From Thalassobius sp. I31.1 (GTDB taxonomy: Bacteria; Pseudomonadota; Alphaproteobacteria; Rhodobacterales; Rhodobacteraceae): DNA of 64,000 nt. The DNA lies in assembly GCF_003031585.1 (NCBI RefSeq), contig NZ_PWAA01000033.1, positions 62,001 through 126,000 on the forward strand, in the 5' to 3' direction. Positions 18,436 through 26,356 of this stretch are shown here, piece after piece. Every line of letters begins with the position of its first letter. The stretch's first letter is position 1. Position numbers and translations under genes: made by a program. The notes beneath the pieces are model-generated. The model was not told where the DNA came from, did no database searches, and was given only the letters and a program-made list of their open reading frames with translations.

Positions 18436-18798
18436 TCAATCCTTCGTCGTCTCTGTGGCGGGTTCATCCGCCTGTGTCTCATCTGCAGCAGCCGCTGCTT
18501 TCATTCTCTGTTCCTGGAGTTCCTGCGCGGTTCCGATCATAACCCGGATACCAGCAGCAAAGCCCACCAGTAAAAATATTATCATCAGGAATGGTTTCGT
18601 TCCAAAGACCGCATCCAATCCCAATCCAATCCCAAAGCCGATCCCTAGACCAGCCACAAGTTCTGTCACCATCCGCCAGGCAACTGATGCCATAGAATGA
18701 TGATATTCCTTGCGCGGGGCATCTTCCTGCGTCTGCTTCAGCGCGTCGATCCGGCTTTCAAGCGCCTTAAGGCGATCGGGATCGGGCTGTTCAGACAT
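18436..18798 (-). CDS. atpI: ATP synthase accessory protein AtpI
   Basis: 120 residues from the ATG at 18798. A charged N-terminal coiled stretch, two membrane spans ([20 protein letters not shown] and [20 protein letters not shown]) and a hydrophilic alanine-rich C-terminus make up the AtpI / F0F1-ATPase subunit pattern. It heads the F0 operon and may help c-ring assembly or Mg2+ supply. A promoter-like sequence lies 30-60 bp upstream. Confidence 0.9.
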   Translation of the reverse strand: MSEQPDPDRLKALESRIDALKQTQEDAPRKEYHHSMASVAWRMVTELVAGLGIGFGIGLGLDAVFGTKPFLMIIFLLVGFAAGIRVMIGTAQELQEQRMKAAAAADETQADEPATETTKD

Positions 18799-18827
18799 CA
18801 AAATGGCCCCTTTGGAAACTCGCAGTG

Positions 18828-18856
18828 AACCTAGGGGGGCAGGGGTTCAGAGTCAA
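18828..18856 (-). promoter_or_regulatory. Candidate sigma-70 promoter of F0 ATP synthase operon
   Basis: Read on the minus strand: TTGACT (18856-18851), 17-bp spacer, TAGGTT (18833-18828). This would start transcription near 18821, about 20 nt before the atpI ATG. Confidence 0.55.
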
Positions 18857-18996
18857 CAGAGTGTTGAGGAAAGTTTATACAACATAACACACTGTAAATA
18901 ATCATAAAAATAAGACAATGAGTTACACCAGGATCACATCAGGCTCCCTGTCACACGCTAACAGCGGGAATCCTCATTATTCAACTTTCTGGTTGA

Positions 18997-19893
18997 CTAT
19001 ACTGCACCAGGGCCTTCCCGAAATAGCCTGGCTTCTTCCAAAAGCCACTCGCTGAACCTGCGCACACCCCGCCGACGGGCCGCGCCTTCACGCAACACAA
19101 GGTTATAGCTGCCCGCCTGTATCGTCACATCAGACAAGCGTATCAGCCGCCCGTCCGACAGTTCGCCAGGGATCAGTTCCGGCCCTGTCAGGATCGCCCC
19201 CTGCCCGGCAAGCGCCGCTGCAATCGCCAGAGGCGAAGATCGCAACACCCGTTTGGTGTCCGGCACTTCATCAGCCGGAAGACCTGCGGCCTGCAACCAG
19301 TCCCGCCACGGATCACCATCCCGATCCACAAGACGTTGCACAGATAAAAACCACTGCGGATCCCGGGCCGCATCAACGAACCCCTGAACCCCATAAGGAC
19401 TCAGCGGTGAATCAAACAACAACGGCGCTGCACTCGCCGCCTCAGAATAGCGGAAAAACCGCAGGGCCATATCGGCCTCATGCTGATCCAGCCGCGCCAG
19501 CCGGTTTGACGTTTCCAGCCGGATCTCAATATCCGGATGCAACTGGTGAAACGCCCCCAGCCGGGGCATCAGCCACTTTTCTGCCAGCAAAGGATCACTG
19601 TTCACGGTAATGCGGCTCTGGCTCCGGGGATGCAGACTGTCCGTTGCCTCTGCAATCGCATCAAACGCCGGTGAAAGCTGCGCAAGATAGGCCTGCCCCT
19701 GATCCGTCAGCACCACCCCGCGCGACTGTGGCCGGAACAACTGCACCTCCAGGCGCAGCTCCAGCCCCCGGATATGACGGCTGATGGAAGAATGGCTAAC
19801 GCCCAGCTCCTCCGCCGCGTCCGAGAAACTGCCATGACGGCCCGCGGCTTCAAACGCCCGCAACGCATTCAGAGACGGAAGGTTCCGATACAT
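18997..19893 (-). CDS. LysR family transcriptional regulator (GcvA-like)
   Basis: 298 residues starting MYRNLPSLNALRAFEAAGRHGSF at 19893; the frame is open further upstream, but this Met-led motif is the conserved LysR start. The helix-turn-helix is LGVSHSSISRHIRGLELRL, followed by the effector-binding domain (SRITVNSDPLLAEKWLMPRL). It is divergent from the small DUF1127-like gene at 19997 with about 100 bp between them. Target and effector unknown. Confidence 0.85.
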   Translation of the reverse strand: MYRNLPSLNALRAFEAAGRHGSFSDAAEELGVSHSSISRHIRGLELRLEVQLFRPQSRGVVLTDQGQAYLAQLSPAFDAIAEATDSLHPRSQSRITVNSDPLLAEKWLMPRLGAFHQLHPDIEIRLETSNRLARLDQHEADMALRFFRYSEAASAAPLLFDSPLSPYGVQGFVDAARDPQWFLSVQRLVDRDGDPWRDWLQAAGLPADEVPDTKRVLRSSPLAIAAALAGQGAILTGPELIPGELSDGRLIRLSDVTIQAGSYNLVLREGAARRRGVRRFSEWLLEEARLFREGPGAV

Positions 19894-19996
19894 ATAACTT
19901 GTGCCTTTTTTGCACATGTTGTGTCGCATAGCAGCTTTTGTCAACGCCAGGCAGGGGCGGCAGACTGGCATCAGAACAATAACATTCAGGTCTCTG

Positions 19997-20191
19997 ATGA
20001 AACTCTCACATATTAAATCCGCATCATCGCACTGGTTTCGCAACCTCATCTGGCTACAACGCCACCCCCGCCCGTATCGCACCGGCAACCCGGATCACCT
20101 GGCCCGGCGGCTGGGCACGCATCTGGCCCGCGACATCGGGCTGAAAAACCCACCCCGCAACGCACCTGCCCCCAGGCATCCCATGCTGTGA
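19997..20191 (+). CDS. Small basic protein, DUF1127-like
   Basis: 64 residues, MKLSHIKSASSHWF at the start. The segment HLARRLGTHLARDIGLKN resembles the DUF1127 signature, in which a leucine/arginine-rich helix precedes D-IGL. Such small arginine-rich proteins in Rhodobacterales are often divergent from LysR genes, as here. Ribosome site weak. DUF1127 proteins have been linked to RNA binding and phosphate or carbon metabolism in other alphaproteobacteria; function here is inference. Confidence 0.5.
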   Translation: MKLSHIKSASSHWFRNLIWLQRHPRPYRTGNPDHLARRLGTHLARDIGLKNPPRNAPAPRHPML

Positions 20192-20270
20192 CACGAGGGA
20201 ACTTGCGCGATGTTTTCCCCTCACACCGGCAATTCAGCCCGCTACCCTGCCAGGAGACAAAGGAATCTCC

Positions 20271-20624
20271 ATGACACGACTGCACTTCAAAGCTTCCGCC
20301 TTTCTCCTGACAGCCGCACTCGGTGCCTGTACGGATATCACCGGCGATCCGGCCACCAGCCACCTCCTGAAGGCAGAAGAACCCCAGCGGCTGACCGTAA
20401 CCGTTGCCCCGCAACGGGCTGAGTGTCACGGGCTATTCCCCAGACAGTGCCTTGTGGTGGACAATCAACTTTTTTATGACGGTATTGAAGGCTTCTCTCA
20501 TGAAACCGGCACGACCTATGAACTGGAAATCCTGCGCAGCCCGCGCGCCGCGCCGGGCCAGATACTCTATGACGTCGGCGCTTACCGCTATCAGCTGATC
20601 CGCGTGATCAGCGAGACCCCGTAA
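20271..20624 (+). CDS. DUF4377 domain lipoprotein
   Basis: 117 residues. Signal peptide with lipobox LGAC (Cys20), so a lipid-anchored envelope protein. The mature part reads VTVAPQRAECHG then RQCLVVDN and FYDGIEGFSHETGTTYELEI, which is the DUF4377 pattern, with a likely disulfide between the two cysteines. DUF4377 is often fused to META domains in stress-related lipoproteins; here it stands alone. AGGAGACAAAGG lies upstream of the ATG. The 3' end overlaps the convergent exporter gene by 17 bp. Confidence 0.8.
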   Translation: MTRLHFKASAFLLTAALGACTDITGDPATSHLLKAEEPQRLTVTVAPQRAECHGLFPRQCLVVDNQLFYDGIEGFSHETGTTYELEILRSPRAAPGQILYDVGAYRYQLIRVISETP

Positions 20625-21495
20625 ATCGTTTCAGCACCCGTCCGTCAATTGCCAGCAATCCGCAAAAGATCACAGCCATCCCCAGGGCCTGTTCCATGCG
20701 GATGCTTTCGCCCAACAGGTAAACCCCCAGCAGCACCGCAGAAATCGGCGCGATAAAGGTCACGGTTGACGTGTTCGTCGGCCCGACCCGTGGCAGCACC
20801 CAGTAAAAGGCAATGAAGGACGCGGAAGTCAACACAAAGCCGATCATCATCAGCGCGCCCCAGGTTTCCGCCCGGGTGATCACGGGCCAGCCATCATGCC
20901 AGATCGCCAGCGGCGCAATCAGAACCGTCGCCCCCGTCAGGCCCAGCGCCGCTAGAACCGCCGGATCAATCGCCTTATACCGCCGCGCCAGATTGCCGGA
21001 AATCCCGTAACAGACCGGCGCGCCAATGGTGATCAGGATCGCCAGAAAGGCAGAGCTTTCCCCCCGCTGCAACACCGGCAGGGCCAGGATCACGATCCCG
21101 AGGAAGCCGAACAACACGCCCAGGGTTTTCGGCCCGGTTGCGCGTTCGCCCTCTGGCCAGAAATGCGAAATCAGCACCACCATCACCGGCGTCATCGCAT
21201 TGATGATCCCGGCCATACCGGCCGCGATGCTTTGCTGACCCAGCGCATAAATCGCGAAGGGAAAAGCAAAGCTGAGCGCGCCAAAGCCCAGCATTTCCAG
21301 CGCCAGGCGTGGTGTCAGGGGCACGTTGCGGCGCGTCAGCAAGACCCAGGCCCAACAGCCCGCCGCCCCAAAGCTCACCCGCCCCAGTGACACCGTCACC
21401 GGTCCAAGTTCACGCAGCAGGATCTCGTTGAACACAAATGACATCCCCCAGCCAATGCCGAGGATGATGATCACCATCCAGTCCTTAAATACCAT
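20608..21495 (-). CDS. EamA / DMT-superfamily transporter
   Basis: 295 residues with ten predicted membrane helices in two five-helix EamA halves (GWGMSFVFNEILLRELGPVTVS at the start; GPTNTSTVTFIAPISAVLLG in the second half). DMT family proteins usually export metabolites or amino acids. No neighbour suggests a substrate. The start MVFKDWMVIIILGIGWG is the first Met of the frame. Confidence 0.85.
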   Translation of the reverse strand: MVFKDWMVIIILGIGWGMSFVFNEILLRELGPVTVSLGRVSFGAAGCWAWVLLTRRNVPLTPRLALEMLGFGALSFAFPFAIYALGQQSIAAGMAGIINAMTPVMVVLISHFWPEGERATGPKTLGVLFGFLGIVILALPVLQRGESSAFLAILITIGAPVCYGISGNLARRYKAIDPAVLAALGLTGATVLIAPLAIWHDGWPVITRAETWGALMMIGFVLTSASFIAFYWVLPRVGPTNTSTVTFIAPISAVLLGVYLLGESIRMEQALGMAVIFCGLLAIDGRVLKRFTGSR

Positions 21496-21582
21496 ATCCC
21501 GCGCCCCTCATTTTGCCGCAGAACAGGCTTTTCCTGGAGGAATGTCAATGCATGGTCATACCAAAGTCCGGGCAAAGCCCGA

Positions 21583-21641
21583 ACAGCCCCCGACCCTCCC
21601 CACGGGAGGGGGCTTCACCCCCACCCAGGGTCAGGGGCTGT
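21583..21641. repeat. Nested GC-rich intergenic palindrome, copy 2
   Basis: Outer arms ACAGCCCC (21583-21590) and GGGGCTGT (21634-21641) enclose CCCTCCC-CAC-GGGAGGG, then GCTTCACCCCCACC. The layout resembles the element at 11716-11780. It sits directly after the AbiC-like gene stop (21646) and could also terminate it. Confidence 0.5.
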
Positions 21642-21645
21642 GCCA

Positions 21646-22647
21646 TTATTGTTCCCGGTCAGTATTTCGGATCACCCCCCGACGCATCGCATCCTCTACT
21701 GTGTCGTACCGATCGCCAAAGGCATCAGGTCCATACGCCTGCACAAGAAAAGGATAGCGCTCAACATCTTTTATCTTCAGATACTTGATCAGCTGATAAC
21801 GCGCGATGTATTCATCTCCGACTTTTCCGCCAGCTTCAGACAAACCATAAAACGCCAAGAGTTTTATTTCCGCCGGTGACAAAGTCGCACGCAGATATTG
21901 CACGAACCCGAGCTTTTCATCGTCATTCAAATCTTCGGGTTTCTGGTCATCAACTAAACGCACACAGTTCCAGAGCAGCCTGAAGTATGGACCCAGGAAA
22001 AAATCCCCGTACTCATCATACCAGTCCTTAAATTCTTGTAGTTTACCGCATTCAAACTTTTCTAAATCTGCTTCCAATGGAAACTTGCCCGGCATACATT
22101 CCACGGCCAATTCGCGCAAAAGAGCTTGCCCATTAAGCACATCACTATCAGTTTCCTCATAGCGCCGATAGGTAAAGTCACTCCTTTGGCAACTCGTATT
22201 TTCAACGTAATCTCGAAACAACTTGAGCAAATGAAAGTACGTGCTTTCTAACTTCTGTCTCTGAAACACATTGCGCGTTTGCTCCAACTCACCGCGCTGA
22301 AGTTCAAGCTCTTTGCGTTGAAAAACCAGCGTCACAACAAGCGCGGAAAAAGCCAACCCCGAAAACAAAGACGTCAGACCGCCGAACGTATCTCCAGCTG
22401 CCCCGGCTTCTGTCAATTGACTGGCATCCTGCCCTTTCAGCAAAAGAAACGCTCCCCAGTAAAGCCAGGCAACGCACAAGGCCAATACACCGACAAATGG
22501 CAACGAAAGCAGCAACCAGCGCTTTAAAGCATCTTTATTCTCTCTCTTCATAATCCCCTCAATCACCACGATCCCGGCCAGTGAAGTGATTACTCCGGTT
22601 ACAGAGATCAGCGGCAGGGTCAGACATGGGCGTGTAAAATCAATCAT
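21646..22647 (-). CDS. AbiC-like putative phage abortive infection membrane protein
   Basis: About 333 residues from the ATG at 22647. A later ATG at 22551 has a stronger GGGGATT ribosome site and would drop one hydrophobic segment; the frame also opens from a TTG overlapping the upstream stop. Two certain N-terminal spans (PFVGVLALCVAWLYWGAFLLL; FGGLTSLFSGLAFSALVVTLVF) lead into a charged linker (QRKELELQRGELEQTRNVFQ) and a soluble domain beginning ESTYFHLLKLFRDYVENTS. This layout, with the F-HLL-L motif just after the coiled linker, is that of the putative AbiC phage-resistance family. Composition is more AT-rich than neighbours. It lies 38 nt downstream of the BrnA-like gene on the same strand. 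Confidence 0.7.
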   Translation of the reverse strand: MIDFTRPCLTLPLISVTGVITSLAGIVVIEGIMKRENKDALKRWLLLSLPFVGVLALCVAWLYWGAFLLLKGQDASQLTEAGAAGDTFGGLTSLFSGLAFSALVVTLVFQRKELELQRGELEQTRNVFQRQKLESTYFHLLKLFRDYVENTSCQRSDFTYRRYEETDSDVLNGQALLRELAVECMPGKFPLEADLEKFECGKLQEFKDWYDEYGDFFLGPYFRLLWNCVRLVDDQKPEDLNDDEKLGFVQYLRATLSPAEIKLLAFYGLSEAGGKVGDEYIARYQLIKYLKIKDVERYPFLVQAYGPDAFGDRYDTVEDAMRRGVIRNTDREQ

Positions 22648-22685
22648 CCACACAACCCATACACGAAACCACCCGCCCCGCCAGA

Positions 22686-23144
22686 TCAATCCTTATCCTG
22701 TGCCGCCTGCTCTGCTTTCAGGACCTCAAGCCGGGCCTCGCTTGCGTCAAGATTGCGCTGCATGTCGCCCCATTGCGGCGGCTCTTTCACCAGATCACGA
22801 TAGGCCGTCGGGGTTTCCAGCATTTCCAGGAAACCGGCCAGGCGGGCATACATGAAGGCCAGCAGCACCTCATTGATCCGGGTCTGATAGCCCGTGCCCA
22901 TGCTTTTGAAAAACTTCAGCACATTCTCATCAATGCCAATCGTGATGCGCTTTTTGCGATGTTCCGCCCGTTCCGCCCAGATGTCACGCCATGCCCGGGG
23001 GATGCGCTGACGCACGCCGATTTCATGGTGCATATCCCATTCCAGCCGCGCCATGGCATCCAGCATATAGCCTGTGTAAAGTTCGTTCTTTTTGCGCGGC
23101 ACCCCTGGAGGTTTCGGCATCTCGCTTCCGTAAAAATGCGACAT
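22686..23144 (-). CDS. BrnA-like antitoxin family protein without adjacent BrnT
   Basis: 152 residues from MSHFYGSEMPKP; GGCGGGA precedes this ATG, with an in-frame ATG at 23180 as alternative. The segment KKRITIGIDENVLKFFKS then GYQTRINEVLLAFMYARLAG is the BrnA ribbon-helix-helix-type C-terminal DNA-binding signature; the N-terminal half (YTGYMLDAMARLEWDMHHE) is the extension seen in solo alphaproteobacterial members. No BrnT toxin gene flanks it. The next gene down is the AbiC-like protein. An array of four 11-bp-spaced repeats lies 80-120 bp upstream (23224-23263), a candidate operator for this protein. Role as antitoxin, repressor or both is inference. Confidence 0.75.
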   Translation of the reverse strand: MSHFYGSEMPKPPGVPRKKNELYTGYMLDAMARLEWDMHHEIGVRQRIPRAWRDIWAERAEHRKKRITIGIDENVLKFFKSMGTGYQTRINEVLLAFMYARLAGFLEMLETPTAYRDLVKEPPQWGDMQRNLDASEARLEVLKAEQAAQDKD

Positions 23145-23223
23145 TTCATTCCCGCCTGTCTGATCCTTCGCAGACATCATGGCGGGAAAAGATTAAAGCC
23201 ACGTCAGACCACCGCGCGCCCGA

Positions 23224-23263
23224 TATGCATAGGTTGTGCATATAATGTGCATGGGATGTGTAC
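23224..23263. promoter_or_regulatory. Four 11-bp-phased TGTGCAT-like repeats upstream of BrnA-like gene (site A)
   Basis: Units start exactly 11 bp apart: TATGCAT (23224), TGTGCAT (23235), TGTGCAT (23246), TGTGTAC (23257). The same array with one more unit occurs at 32098-32148. The spacing of about one helical turn suggests cooperative protein binding on one DNA face. Placement upstream of the BrnA-like gene suggests autoregulation. Confidence 0.65.
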
Positions 23264-23277
23264 GGCGATATTGCCCC

Positions 23278-23511
23278 TCAGCCCCAGCGGATCAGACCGA
23301 TCACCGCAGAGGTCGCATAAAAGAACTGCAACGCCAGAAACGCCCATCTTTTGTCCAAATACCCCCAGCCCGCGAACAACAGGGCAGACAGCAAAAGCAG
23401 TGAAAAACCAAGCACTTCGTTGCCCGTATTGGACGCAATCAGCAGCGCATAAATCATCGCCAGCACGGAACCAGTGACTTCAAAAATGCCGACAAGACGG
23501 GATTTGTTCAT
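23278..23511 (-). CDS. Small integral membrane protein, 77 aa
   Basis: 77 residues with three predicted membrane helices (GIFEVTGSVLAMIYALLIA, LGFSLLLLSALLFAGWGYL, FLALQFFYATSAVIGLIRW). Family not recognised; the general look is of a small hypothetical inner-membrane protein conserved in Rhodobacteraceae. Divergent from the LysR at 23623 with about 110 bp between them, so it is probably that regulator's target. Confidence 0.65.
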   Translation of the reverse strand: MNKSRLVGIFEVTGSVLAMIYALLIASNTGNEVLGFSLLLLSALLFAGWGYLDKRWAFLALQFFYATSAVIGLIRWG

Positions 23512-23622
23512 GTTTTCAGTCCTTTAAACGGGGTTTCCATGTGTTTTCGCATATGTCATGATATGAATCAAATGGGACATTTTCATATTTACATCTGATT
23601 TTGTCATACGCCGGAGACCCCA

Positions 23623-24480
23623 ATGCCCCGCCTTGATATCGACGCCCTGCAAACCCTCTGCGCCATCGCTGATCATGGCGGCGTGACACGTGCGGCAGAT
23701 CACATGCCCCTGTCGCAATCCGCAATCAGTCATAAAATCAAACGGTTAGAAGACCATCTGAACTGTCCGCTTCTCACCCGCCGCCCCGGTGCCCCCCTGT
23801 TGACAGAGGAAGGCAGCGGCCTTGTGACCTATGCCAGACGCATCCTTTCCCTGCATGACGAAGCCCTCGCCAGTCTGTCGCGCCGTGCGCTGTCAGGCAA
23901 GATCCGCCTGGGCATGACCGAAGATGTGACCAGCGGTGATCTGTCAAAAATCCTGGGCCGCTTCACCCGCCTGTATCCGGATGTATCCGTGCGCACCCAT
24001 GTGCGGCAAAGCCTTGTTCTGTCAGATAAAATTCAGCGCGGCGACATTGACATCGCCCTGATGCAGGTCTTTTCAGATGAGGTTCTTCCAGGCGATCAGC
24101 TGCTGTATGAAGACCGCCTGCACTGGGTCCGGTCCCGGGATCTGCAACTGAATATGACCCGCCCCCTGCCCTTCCTTTCCTATGACGCAGATTGTTTCTA
24201 CAAGAACCGCGCCCTGAAAACCCCACCCGGTTGCGGGCTTGAAATTGTGCTGGAATGCGCAAGCTCCGCCGGGATCCGTTCCGCCGTGCTCGCCGGGCTT
24301 GGCGTCGCGCTTCTGCCGGCCAGATACATCAGCGATGACATGGAAATTATGGACGCACAAATGCCTGAAATGCCTGAACTTTCCTACATCCTGCGTTGCG
24401 CGCCCAAACCATCCCCCCCGGTGCGCAGCCTGCAGAAAACCATCTGCACCAGCCTTGCCCCCAACACGCCGGACAGTTGA
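23623..24480 (+). CDS. LysR family transcriptional regulator
   Basis: 285 residues. The N-terminus LDIDALQTLCAIADHGGVTRAADHMPLSQSAISHKIKRLE is a standard LysR helix-turn-helix, followed by the substrate-binding domain (GKIRLGMTEDVTSGDL). Divergent from the small membrane protein at 23278. The intergenic region holds ATGATATGAATC and a reversed TCATATTTACAT, a possible dyad site for this regulator. Effector unknown. Confidence 0.87.
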   Translation: MPRLDIDALQTLCAIADHGGVTRAADHMPLSQSAISHKIKRLEDHLNCPLLTRRPGAPLLTEEGSGLVTYARRILSLHDEALASLSRRALSGKIRLGMTEDVTSGDLSKILGRFTRLYPDVSVRTHVRQSLVLSDKIQRGDIDIALMQVFSDEVLPGDQLLYEDRLHWVRSRDLQLNMTRPLPFLSYDADCFYKNRALKTPPGCGLEIVLECASSAGIRSAVLAGLGVALLPARYISDDMEIMDAQMPEMPELSYILRCAPKPSPPVRSLQKTICTSLAPNTPDS

Positions 24481-24511
24481 CCTTCTGCCTGACAATCATT
24501 AGCCCGGACAC

Positions 24512-24835
24512 ATGGCCGCAAATCTTGATATCATTTTCTCAGCCCTCTCTGACGCCACCCGCCGTCAGATCCTGACGATGTTGCTGGAAGACGATATGGC
24601 CGTCACAGATGTGGCGGAACCTTTTGATATGTCGCTGGCGGCGATCTCAAAACACCTTGGCGTACTGACCACTGCGGGTCTGATCAGTCAGGAAAAACGA
24701 GGCCGTGTAAAATGGTGCCGGATCGAAGAAACCGCCCTGCGTGATGCGTCTGCCTGGATGCAGGGATTTGGCCATTTTGAGGCCGTAAATCTTGATGATT
24801 TCGAACGCTTCCTGGAACACGAACTGAACGAATAA
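24512..24835 (+). CDS. ArsR/SmtB-type winged-helix regulator
   Basis: 107 residues. ALSDATRRQILTMLLEDDMAVTDVAEPFDMSLAAISKHLGVLTTAGLI is the ArsR winged-helix core. There are no cysteine metal-binding motifs in helix 3, so metal sensing is unlikely; this matches the SdpR-like / activator-of-Hsp90-linked ArsR subgroup that often accompanies stress or SRPBCC proteins. It ends 3 bp before the convergent ClbS-like gene. Confidence 0.85.
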   Translation: MAANLDIIFSALSDATRRQILTMLLEDDMAVTDVAEPFDMSLAAISKHLGVLTTAGLISQEKRGRVKWCRIEETALRDASAWMQGFGHFEAVNLDDFERFLEHELNE

Positions 24836-24838
24836 GGC

Positions 24839-25330
24839 TTACCTCTTCCGCAATTGTGCCCGAAGATATTTCGCCGCCGACCGGTAATGGCTTGCCCCCG
24901 CGGCCTCTGCCCAGCGCCCGGTTGTCCAATTGTTGCCACCGCCCGGCATTGGCCCGCCATATAACGCGCCATCACTCTGACCGTTCAGAAACTGAAGCAA
25001 CTTTGCGTGCTGCCCCTCAAGCATTGTGCAGACCTCTTCCCAGGACAGATCCTCCTGCGCCTTCCGCAACTCTGCATTATATTCCGGCAACTGGTTCCAC
25101 TTATACCCGTCCGCCGGAATGGCCGGATGTTCGCCGCGTTGCCCGGCCTCATACCAGGTGAAAAACAGATCAATCCAATGGGCGCGGTGGCCGACGATAT
25201 GCTTTGGGCAAAGGCCGTCGTCAAAAAGTTGCATCGCAGTTTCAGGGTCAAATCTGCCAATCATCGCAGTGAACTTCTGCCACTCGCTTTGCGTCACTTT
25301 AATCAGCTGCTCTTTCGATTGTGCGGGCAT
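24839..25330 (-). CDS. ClbS/DfsB family four-helix bundle protein
   Basis: 163 residues. Motifs DGLCPKHIVGHRAHWIDLFFTWYEAGQRG, PADGYKWNQLPEYN and ASHYRSAAKYLR match the ClbS/DfsB (DUF1706) family, DinB-like four-helix bundles. ClbS of colibactin producers hydrolyses the cyclopropane warhead as self-protection; most relatives outside those clusters have no assigned substrate, and no colibactin-type genes are present here. Convergent with the ArsR gene. Confidence 0.8.
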   Translation of the reverse strand: MPAQSKEQLIKVTQSEWQKFTAMIGRFDPETAMQLFDDGLCPKHIVGHRAHWIDLFFTWYEAGQRGEHPAIPADGYKWNQLPEYNAELRKAQEDLSWEEVCTMLEGQHAKLLQFLNGQSDGALYGGPMPGGGNNWTTGRWAEAAGASHYRSAAKYLRAQLRKR

Positions 25331-25393
25331 GCTCTACTTTCCTGCGGGTTCCGGACACAATTGCACAGCTTCAGGGCAACACTTTGACCCAAA

Positions 25394-26284
25394 TCAGTTT
25401 TCTTTCAGCAACCCCAACAAGGCCACCACCGTCAGCGCAACACCCCCAAGCACCAGCACAGGCGGCGCGGCATTGCCAAATCCGATTTCCCAGAGGATCA
25501 CCCAGCTGGGCGTCAGCCAGGTGTAAGCCATCACTTTCGACGACGGCAGATGCAGGGTCGCATATTGCACAAGATAGAAAGTGACCGCCGTTGCAAACAC
25601 GGTGGTATAGGCAATCGTCACCCAGACAATCCCGGGCAACGCAGCCCAATCCGTCGCCACGGCCGCAGGCCCCGCCACCACCGCCAGGACCAGCGCCCCG
25701 CCCATCAGCGTGCCCAGGGTAAACACCAGCGGATCCTCACCCCGGTTCAGCTTGCGGATCAAGGGCGTATACAGCGCATGCGCGGCACAGCCGACGAAAT
25801 AGATCATCTCGCCCGTGCCAATCCGAAACGCCACAAGCGCCGCGAGGTCTGCCTGGAAAATCACCCAAAGCGCCCCCAGCGCCCCGATGCTTAAGGACGC
25901 AGCCATCAGGGGCGTCGTCACCTGGCGCAGCAGGATCCTGCCAAAGACAGCGGACATAATCGGCACCATGGTAAACACGGCCGCTGCCGATACGGGCGGG
26001 GCGGTCTTCAGCCCCTCAAACATCAACACAAAGTAGATCGCAAACAAACCGCCCAGCAGGATGTAACGCCAGGACGCCGCCAGTGCGGCACGCGGCACCC
26101 CGCCACGGAAAGCGACCAGCGCCCCGATCAGGGCCGCCGCCAGGACAAACCGGGCGAACACCAGGGCCAGCGGCGCAATTTCATTCGCCGCCAGCGATCC
26201 AAGGCTGAAAGACCCCGCAACCAGTGCCGAAAACAGCAACATCGCAAGATGCCCGCGTGCGGCATTCCCCATCTGACTTACCAT
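25394..26284 (-). CDS. EamA / DMT-superfamily transporter
   Basis: About 296 residues from MVSQMGNAARGHLAM; in-frame starts at 26302 and 26272 are alternatives and no ribosome site decides. Ten predicted helices in two EamA repeats (LGSLAANEIAPLALVFARFVL; IAYTTVFATAVTFYLVQYATLH with a late PSSKVMAYTWLTPSWVILWE). Probable metabolite exporter. Divergence or shared regulation with the LysR at 26357 (same strand, upstream) is possible. Confidence 0.82.
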   Translation of the reverse strand: MVSQMGNAARGHLAMLLFSALVAGSFSLGSLAANEIAPLALVFARFVLAAALIGALVAFRGGVPRAALAASWRYILLGGLFAIYFVLMFEGLKTAPPVSAAAVFTMVPIMSAVFGRILLRQVTTPLMAASLSIGALGALWVIFQADLAALVAFRIGTGEMIYFVGCAAHALYTPLIRKLNRGEDPLVFTLGTLMGGALVLAVVAGPAAVATDWAALPGIVWVTIAYTTVFATAVTFYLVQYATLHLPSSKVMAYTWLTPSWVILWEIGFGNAAPPVLVLGGVALTVVALLGLLKEN

Positions 26285-26356
26285 ATACGCGACCCGCCGC
26301 ACGCCGGGGCAACGAATTGTCCCCTCCGGGACGATGAGACGCCCCGATCTGGCAGG

